From contig CAZLRZ010000007.1 of NCBI GenBank assembly GCA_964562165.1, forward strand, positions 1-26,010: a DNA stretch of 26,010 nucleotides, in the 5' to 3' direction. The notes under the pieces were generated by a model, which did not search any database, had not been told where the DNA came from, and worked only from the letters and a program-made list of their open reading frames with translations. A program made the translations under genes and the position numbers. Of the stretch, positions 21,134-26,010 are shown one piece after another. This DNA comes from JAKQLP01 sp964562165 (GTDB taxonomy: Bacteria; Patescibacteriota; Dojkabacteria; B142; OLB20). Position 1 is the first letter of the stretch. Each line of letters starts with the position of its first letter.

Positions 21134-22801
21134 TTAAGGCAACAAATTCCCAATAACCACTATTCCCCCAAAGCAAGCGCAACATGAAGCTATTAAGACC
21201 AATAAAGTAATTAGGATTATCTTAATAATTTTTGATTTATTTTTTGGATTAGCTGCTTTTATGTGCTCAGCTTTATGAGACTCTTCGTGGATCTCTTCGT
21301 GAATTTCTTTATGATTTTCTAATTTTTCTGCGAGTATTTTTACCTTCTCCTCAATATTCAATTTTGAATCCAACGCCAATTCTTCTAAATCTTTGGGAGT
21401 TAAATCCTTTAACTCTAATAAAGACAAAGAGTCTTTGACTGGATTAGCGTCCATTAAATTTGATTTATCGTAATGACTACAAAGTAAATAGTATTTAATA
21501 CAATCTTTATAATTATGGTTTTCAAACGAAATTATGCCAAGATTTAAAAACATTGTACCAGCATTGTCATAATCTTTTTGAGAAATACATTTTTCGGCTA
21601 TTTGATTTAAGTGATTCACTAGGGAATCTATTGATCTAATAGATTCGGGAATAGTTATGTTCGTATATTCAATCCCTTTTTTAGTCTCTTCTATTATCTT
21701 TTTGTCAAAAGTAACAAGATCACCTTTGTAAACGAAAATGTATTTATGACAATTTGGGCATTCCGTTTTTCTTTTGATTTTAATATATAGATTTGAGTTG
21801 CAATTAGGGCAAACTCCAAGAATCTGATTAAGAATAGGCTTTGGTGTAGCTGTTGATTCACCTTTTAACCTTTTTGCTTTTACTTCTTCACCCGTTTGTT
21901 CGTGAGCCATCTGAAGCAATTTAAACATTGTAGTTTTAAATTTTTTATTTTCTAAAATCATCGGAATCGGAACACCTCGGATCTTCAACATAATAGACAT
22001 ATTCGCAAATGCATTGCTGGGTGCCACTTTGAAATCTTCTATTTTAAATAGGGATAATAATCTGCCATTTTCTTTCTCAAAAGAATCTATAAGGCTAGTA
22101 AGTTTACTATTAAAAATTTCGGGGTAGAGTTTAATGTATCTTTTGTTTTTAAAGCCTACTTTAGAGCTAATAGAAATAATGTCTTCCGACGTAATTGACG
22201 TCCCACTGATTATTCTTAAGGCCAAGGCCTCATCGATTTCTTCCTGCATAATAAAAGGCGCCCTTGCAATAATGTCGGGTCTTTTCCTTATGATGCTAGC
22301 TACTATTAATGACCGAGTGGCATAATATTTGAACGATCCTTGGGTATGATATTTTAGTAAACGAAGTATTTCTTCTACAGCCATATCATAATCCCCAACC
22401 AATAGATGCCTTTCTAGTCCATAAAAATATAAAAAGACAAAGCTCAAATTTGTTGGTTTAGTGATATCAGTTAACCAGTTTAGATATTGGAATCTTATTT
22501 CTGGCGTAAAACGAGCATATACAGGCCAATACATCGGCTTATTTTCTAAATTATTATTCGGTGTAACTTCTAGTTTAGTCCAAATTAAACTAGGTTCCGA
22601 AAATAACTCATCTTCTTCACTATTATTAACATTCCCATCAAAACCAATGTTAATTTTTAATCCAAGTGGGTTTTTAATATTTTTAGGATCTTCATTTGTG
22701 ATCCATAAAAGTGACATTGTTGGCTCAGGTATTGCTTTTGAACTATTCAAAGAATCGTAGACCACCAATTTATTTGCTTTAAGTTCAATTGAGTTCTTCA
22801 T
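21134..22801 (-). CDS. Tail-anchored protein with a central zinc ribbon (unknown function)
   Basis: The 555-residue protein starts at the ATG at 22801 (MKNSIELKANKLVVYD); a TTG at 22810 is an alternative. A helical region forms the N-terminal part, with TPR-like helices around residues 110-200. The zinc ribbon is CPNC (C331, C334) plus CPNC (C348, C351). More helices follow, including TPR-like DYDNAGTMFLNLG and NYKDCIKYYLLC. After a charged His/Glu stretch, one membrane helix (about 523-552, Cys-rich) ends the protein, so it is probably tail-anchored facing the cytoplasm. No family is recognised. It reads toward the accessory element and is divergent from the Mrr-like gene, with 111 bp between the two ATGs. 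Confidence 0.6.
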   Translation of the reverse strand: MKNSIELKANKLVVYDSLNSSKAIPEPTMSLLWITNEDPKNIKNPLGLKINIGFDGNVNNSEEDELFSEPSLIWTKLEVTPNNNLENKPMYWPVYARFTPEIRFQYLNWLTDITKPTNLSFVFLYFYGLERHLLVGDYDMAVEEILRLLKYHTQGSFKYYATRSLIVASIIRKRPDIIARAPFIMQEEIDEALALRIISGTSITSEDIISISSKVGFKNKRYIKLYPEIFNSKLTSLIDSFEKENGRLLSLFKIEDFKVAPSNAFANMSIMLKIRGVPIPMILENKKFKTTMFKLLQMAHEQTGEEVKAKRLKGESTATPKPILNQILGVCPNCNSNLYIKIKRKTECPNCHKYIFVYKGDLVTFDKKIIEETKKGIEYTNITIPESIRSIDSLVNHLNQIAEKCISQKDYDNAGTMFLNLGIISFENHNYKDCIKYYLLCSHYDKSNLMDANPVKDSLSLLELKDLTPKDLEELALDSKLNIEEKVKILAEKLENHKEIHEEIHEESHKAEHIKAANPKNKSKIIKIILITLLVLIASCCACFGGIVVIGNLLP

Positions 22802-22881
22802 TCTTTTCAAATCAAGTTAAAACATTAATAAATTATATATTTTAAATTAACTACCATCTACCCCCACCCTTTACTTTCCCC

Positions 22882-22887
22882 TATAAT
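22882..22887 (+). promoter_or_regulatory. -10 box of the Mrr-like gene
   Basis: TATAAT lies 25 nt before the ATG at 22913, which gives a leader of about 19 nt without a Shine-Dalgarno sequence. No clear -35 is seen at 16-18 bp. Confidence 0.4.
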
Positions 22888-22912
22888 ATTCCCAACTTAC
22901 CATAAACTAACT

Positions 22913-23590
22913 ATGACAAACTCAAACACCCTAGCCCAAGCCCTGTTCCAACCGACTCTCATAATCCTTGCGGTAGCCCTAGCCATCGCATTTTTTATCC
23001 TATTAATCAAACTAATAATAAAAAAGCTAAAGCGGGATAAAAGGATCAAGATTGGACAAGACTGGAGAACAGAACAGGAACTGCTACAAAACCTCAGGTC
23101 GCTTACACCAAGTGAATTCGAGAAATATATTGCTGATTTATTTACCCAGTTGGGATTCAAATCCGAAGCAGTTGGTAAATCCAATGATGGTGGTATTGAT
23201 GTTATTGCTGTAAAGGATAATGTCACAAGCTATATTCAATGTAAAAAATTTATTAGTCGTGAAGTAACAGTTGGTGCAATTAGAGATTTTTATGGTGCTT
23301 TAGCAAATAAACTTGCCAATGGCAAAGGATACTTTATAACTACAAATAAATTTACTCTTGAAGCTCAAAAATTTGCTGAGGATAAGCCAATCGAATTAAT
23401 AGATGGCTTCAGATTAATCGATTATATTAAATTAACAAACAAAGACATAATAACAACAGTCGTATCAAATGATACAGAAAACATGACTTGTCCTGAATGT
23501 GGTAATAAGCTTATAAAGAAAAGGGGTAAATTCGGGTATTTTATAGGTTGTTCAAATTACCCTAATTGCAGATTTACTCGAAAGATTTAA
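22913..23590 (+). CDS. Membrane-anchored Mrr-like nuclease with topoisomerase-type zinc ribbon
   Basis: The 225-residue protein has an N-terminal membrane helix (about 14-36) and a basic stretch. The Mrr-type PD-(D/E)xK domain (about 62-165) has E70 in LTPSEFEKYIADLF, D96 in SNDGGIDVIA and Q109-x-K111 in YIQCKKF, so the catalytic set is complete. A C-terminal zinc ribbon of the topoisomerase IA type (C193, C196, C213, C219, in CPECGNKL...GCSNYPNC) probably binds DNA. Mrr-family enzymes cut modified or foreign DNA. The membrane anchor suggests action at the site of DNA entry or on chromosome loops at the membrane; this is inference. Confidence 0.85.
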   Translation: MTNSNTLAQALFQPTLIILAVALAIAFFILLIKLIIKKLKRDKRIKIGQDWRTEQELLQNLRSLTPSEFEKYIADLFTQLGFKSEAVGKSNDGGIDVIAVKDNVTSYIQCKKFISREVTVGAIRDFYGALANKLANGKGYFITTNKFTLEAQKFAEDKPIELIDGFRLIDYIKLTNKDIITTVVSNDTENMTCPECGNKLIKKRGKFGYFIGCSNYPNCRFTRKI

Positions 23591-23724
23591 TAAAAAATTA
23601 TCTAGCATACAAATTCACTTTATCTAGCAGACTTTTTATGTTATTTATATTAAATCGGAAGTCAATTTCAAGGTTTAGGAACTGGTCCAACAGATGACCC
23701 CATTAAGTACATATTCCCTTGATT

Positions 23725-24306
23725 TCATATCAATGTTGACAATGTATATATTATTAAAGGTATTGATAAAAGAAAAATTATTATTGTTTTTATAGGCTTG
23801 GATAACTTTACATCCTTAGAAGAAATTATAGCTAAACAAAAGAAAAGAATAATACTTAATGCTAAACCTAACAAACCCAGCATAATGTTCTCTAAGATAC
23901 TTGAATCGGGTAAAAATATATTAACTACAAGTGCCAGAATTAGAGAGACTGAATAATATAATAGATTTATATAGATTTTCTGCTCTGCCTTTAAACGGTA
24001 GTGATAATCATAATTGTTTAAAACTAACAATTTATTGTCATGTGCTAATTTAGCCATCTCCTCATTTATAAAGTTAGTTTTATAAATGCGTAGAACTAAC
24101 TGCCTAGTTACTCTCACCATGAAATAGCCAAATAAAAATATTAACAAATTAATTAATTGGATATTGATCAATTCTTTGCTCAAGCTTATTCGTACAGCCG
24201 AAGTGAAATAAATTATTGACGTTGCAGGAGCGAAATCAATAATAAATTCTAAATACTTGCTAACATAATACATCCAGGTACTTGAATTTATTGAGTCTTC
24301 TTTCAT
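23725..24306 (-). CDS. Multi-pass membrane protein, 193 aa (unrecognised)
   Basis: The protein has about five predicted membrane segments: near residues 13-33, 45-70, 107-131, 138-165 and 170-192. A charged cytoplasmic-type loop (TNFINEEMAKLAHDNKLL and onward) lies between segments 2 and 3. No family motif is seen. The ATG at 24306 has no Shine-Dalgarno sequence. It is divergent from the first Nudix gene and convergent with the Mrr-like gene; the interval 23591-23724 shows no further gene. Confidence 0.6.
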   Translation of the reverse strand: MKEDSINSSTWMYYVSKYLEFIIDFAPATSIIYFTSAVRISLSKELINIQLINLLIFLFGYFMVRVTRQLVLRIYKTNFINEEMAKLAHDNKLLVLNNYDYHYRLKAEQKIYINLLYYSVSLILALVVNIFLPDSSILENIMLGLLGLALSIILFFCLAIISSKDVKLSKPIKTIIIFLLSIPLIIYTLSTLI

Positions 24307-24362
24307 ATTGCCTAAAAATTCACTATTAAACTTTATATTTGATGATCTATAAAGTAAACTAA

Positions 24363-24390
24363 TTTACAAAAGTATCGAAAAATTTATAAT
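24363..24390 (+). promoter_or_regulatory. Promoter of the first Nudix gene (leaderless)
   Basis: TTTACA (24363-24368), a 16-bp spacer and TATAAT (24385-24390) form a near-consensus promoter that ends 6 nt before the ATG at 24397. The transcript should start at the A of the ATG. Confidence 0.65.
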
Positions 24391-24396
24391 CTTAAA

Positions 24397-24924
24397 ATGG
24401 ACAATAATATTCATAAAATTACGATAGTAGACAAAAACGATAACATCATCGGAGCCGCTACTAAAGAAGAGGCTTTTAATAAGAACATTATCCGAAGGAT
24501 TTCTAGAATTTTTTTAATTGATTCAGACAAGATATATCTACAACGTCGTGGGCCAAAAATGAAATTATTTCCTAATACCTGGGATCAATCTGCAGGAGGC
24601 CATGTTGATGAAGGAGAAACCTACAAAGAAGCTGCAAGAAGAGAATTAAAAGAGGAACTGGGGATTGATGATGTGAAATTATCGGAGTTAGGGAAATTCT
24701 ATCTTGAAGAAACCTATGAAGAACTAAAAACATTTCAGTTTAGTATGGTATTCATGGCTCCGTATAACGGTCAATTGATCAAATTCCAAACGGAGGAAGT
24801 ATCAGGAGGAAAATGGTTTGATTTTAAAGAAGTAACTGAAATGGTAGATTCAACACCAAATGAATTTGCTACCGGCTTTATAGTTGCCTGGAATAAATTT
24901 AAGAATCAACTCAGTAAATATTAA
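24397..24924 (+). CDS. Nudix hydrolase, isopentenyl-diphosphate-isomerase/YfcD-like subgroup
   Basis: The 175-residue protein has a complete Nudix box at residues 68-90 (G68, E74, R82, E83, E86, E87, G89), which binds Mg2+ and cleaves nucleoside-diphosphate-X bonds. The N-terminus (DKNDNIIGAATKEEAFNKNI and IYLQRRGPKMKLFPNTWDQS) is like the YfcD/IPP-isomerase-like subgroup. The substrate is unknown. The near-consensus promoter directly ahead implies leaderless transcription. It converges on the second Nudix gene. Confidence 0.85.
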   Translation: MDNNIHKITIVDKNDNIIGAATKEEAFNKNIIRRISRIFLIDSDKIYLQRRGPKMKLFPNTWDQSAGGHVDEGETYKEAARRELKEELGIDDVKLSELGKFYLEETYEELKTFQFSMVFMAPYNGQLIKFQTEEVSGGKWFDFKEVTEMVDSTPNEFATGFIVAWNKFKNQLSKY

Positions 24925-24939
24925 ACAATCCCCAGGTTC

Positions 24940-25323
24940 TTAACCAAAGTAATCATATAAAATTTCTTTATCATGAAATCCAAAATTCAAACTATTAAAT
25001 TTTTCCTTCGCAAAAAATTCAATTTTTTGACCTTCGTGTAAGTTTATTGAAATTGGATCAAAATCAAGGTGTGTGACAAAAACCGCTTCGGTTTTTTCTG
25101 GCCATTTATAAATTTTGAATAATTCGAATGAACCGAGTTTAATTTCGAGTTCTTCATAAACCTCACGGATTATAGCTTCCTCAAAAGATTCGCCTGCTTC
25201 TACCTGCCCACCGATTGATACCCAAGTATTTGGATATTGAATAGTCGATTTATCATCTCTAAGCATTTGTAAGACCTCACCTTTTTGGTTAATTATTAAT
25301 ATTGCGACAGACTTTAAATCCAT
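24940..25323 (-). CDS. Nudix hydrolase, MutT/ADP-ribose-pyrophosphatase-like
   Basis: The 127-residue minimal Nudix domain has its box at residues 39-61 (G39, E45, R53, E54, E57, E58). Glu stands where the usual Gly would be (ELEI), and the metal-binding Glu residues are intact. VAILIINQKGEVLQMLRDDK and YPNTWVSIGG are the normal first strands. The substrate could be 8-oxo-dGTP, ADP-ribose or another nucleotide; it cannot be decided. It is convergent with the other Nudix gene (15 bp apart) and divergent from the NADAR gene. Confidence 0.85.
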   Translation of the reverse strand: MDLKSVAILIINQKGEVLQMLRDDKSTIQYPNTWVSIGGQVEAGESFEEAIIREVYEELEIKLGSFELFKIYKWPEKTEAVFVTHLDFDPISINLHEGQKIEFFAKEKFNSLNFGFHDKEILYDYFG

Positions 25324-25370
25324 TTTTATCTTTTAATAAATTATTAATAGATTGTAACATTTTCATAGTT

Positions 25371-25388
25371 AAGTGTAATCCTACACTT
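25371..25388. promoter_or_regulatory. Inverted repeat between the Nudix and NADAR genes
   Basis: AAGTGTA-ATCC-TACACTT is a perfect 7-bp inverted repeat between two divergent genes, so it is an operator candidate. It continues as TACACTTTG, the word shared with the hairpins near 10634 and 17408. Confidence 0.45.
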
Positions 25389-25477
25389 TGATTCTTGAAC
25401 GAGCTAAATATCAGATCTTCACTGATGTAGGAAGAAAGTATATAAACCTTCAAGTTTTTTGTTACAATACTTTTAAT

Positions 25478-25987
25478 ATGATCAAATTAGAACAATATCG
25501 CGATATTTGGCTTAGTGAAAAGATGGATGAGGTTATTGGCTTTTATCCTAGAGAATTCTACTGCCTGGATAATTTCAGTTCATTTAAAGTCGAATTTGAT
25601 GGGTTTTTATATTCCTCGGTGGAAGAAGCATTTCAAGCTTTTGGATTCCTTGAAATTGCCCCCGAAATTGCTGAGCAAATAAAGAAATCTCATTCTGCTC
25701 ACGAAGCTCAAAAAATTGCAGAGGCAAATAAGGATAAGAGAAGAAAAGATTGGGAGGAGATTAAACTTTCTGTTATGGAGGATTTGCTTAAGGCAAAACT
25801 TAATCAAAACCCCTATGTTAAGAAGAAATTGTTAGAAACAAAAAATTATATGATTGTGGAAGATTCACCAAAAGATAATTATTGGGGTTGGGGCGAAAAT
25901 AGAGATGGTCAAAACCACCTTGGTAAATTATGGATGAAGATAAGGGATGAAATAATTAAATTGGATCATTCTTCTTTAGAATCATAA
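25478..25987 (+). CDS. NADAR (YbiA-like) family N-glycosidase
   Basis: The 169-residue protein has the NADAR/DUF1768 pattern. FYCLDNFSSF (L30-D31-N32-F33) is near the start, followed by YSSVEEAFQAFGF with the conserved Glu pair (E49, E50), and YWGWGENRDGQNHLGKLWM (W136-G-W-G, then G144, N146, G149) at the end. Known members cut N-glycosidic bonds in riboflavin-pathway intermediates or remove ADP-ribose from guanine in DNA; which applies here is not clear. The ATG at 25478 is chosen because upstream in-frame codons are not domain-like and a TACAAT box ends 9 nt before it. Confidence 0.85.
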   Translation: MIKLEQYRDIWLSEKMDEVIGFYPREFYCLDNFSSFKVEFDGFLYSSVEEAFQAFGFLEIAPEIAEQIKKSHSAHEAQKIAEANKDKRRKDWEEIKLSVMEDLLKAKLNQNPYVKKKLLETKNYMIVEDSPKDNYWGWGENRDGQNHLGKLWMKIRDEIIKLDHSSLES

Positions 25988-26010
25988 CTGATAACTCGAC
26001 TTGAATTTTT

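Noticed and set aside
22858..22872. CCCCCACCC near the Mrr-like gene, as a remnant of the tRNA-His 3' end
   Set aside because: The match does not extend into the T-arm sequence; low-complexity C-run.

Overview
The window is AT-rich bacterial DNA (roughly one third GC by eye). It has compact genes, very short spacers and few Shine-Dalgarno sequences, and several ATG codons sit only 5-6 nt after a -10 hexamer. With RNase Y, RecJ, a TrmH-family methyltransferase, a DUF2085 membrane protein and small cupin/Nudix genes, this fits a Candidate Phyla Radiation (Patescibacteria) genome. That assignment is inference; there is no rRNA to confirm it. A run of exactly 100 Ns (3294-3393) is a scaffold gap inside recJ.

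Chromosomal backbone, 1-11,440. The 3' end of rny is followed by an rlmB-like methyltransferase. On the minus strand lie a DUF2085 protein, recJ (broken by the gap), a MIP-family channel with altered NPA boxes, a 48-residue membrane microprotein and a membrane-anchored protein with a calcium-loop-like motif. A divergent block then holds an OmpR-type response regulator whose phospho-acceptor Asp is Glu, tRNA-Arg(TCT), a predicted methyltransferase and a multi-TM histidine kinase. A DUF2726-like protein, an acidic-tailed cupin and tRNA-His(GTG) complete it.

Accessory element, about 11,440 to about 21,000. A large serine recombinase abuts tRNA-His, and its reading frame ends inside the tRNA gene on the opposite strand. 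Two small coupled genes lie upstream of it. A 1.1-kb non-coding stretch follows, full of inverted repeats: a candidate ~60-nt RNA with its own promoter and terminator, a candidate pseudoknot, a branched structure of ~123 nt and a degenerate duplication. Next comes a complete DpnII-type (GATC) restriction-modification operon in the order DpnA-like methylase, DpnII-like nuclease, Dam-like methylase. A 1040-residue protein follows in the same direction, with a DUF4365-like nuclease domain and a long helical tail. A second non-coding stretch (20,564-21,133) carries ~11-bp phased repeats and a series of unrelated palindromes. This looks like a defence cassette between two palindrome-rich borders on an integrated element. 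The 1040-residue protein is the best candidate for an undescribed defence effector.

Right part, 21,134-26,010. This holds a tail-anchored zinc-ribbon protein, a membrane-anchored Mrr-like nuclease with a topoisomerase-type zinc ribbon, a membrane protein, two Nudix hydrolases and a NADAR (YbiA-like) protein. The right boundary of the element could not be fixed from sequence alone.
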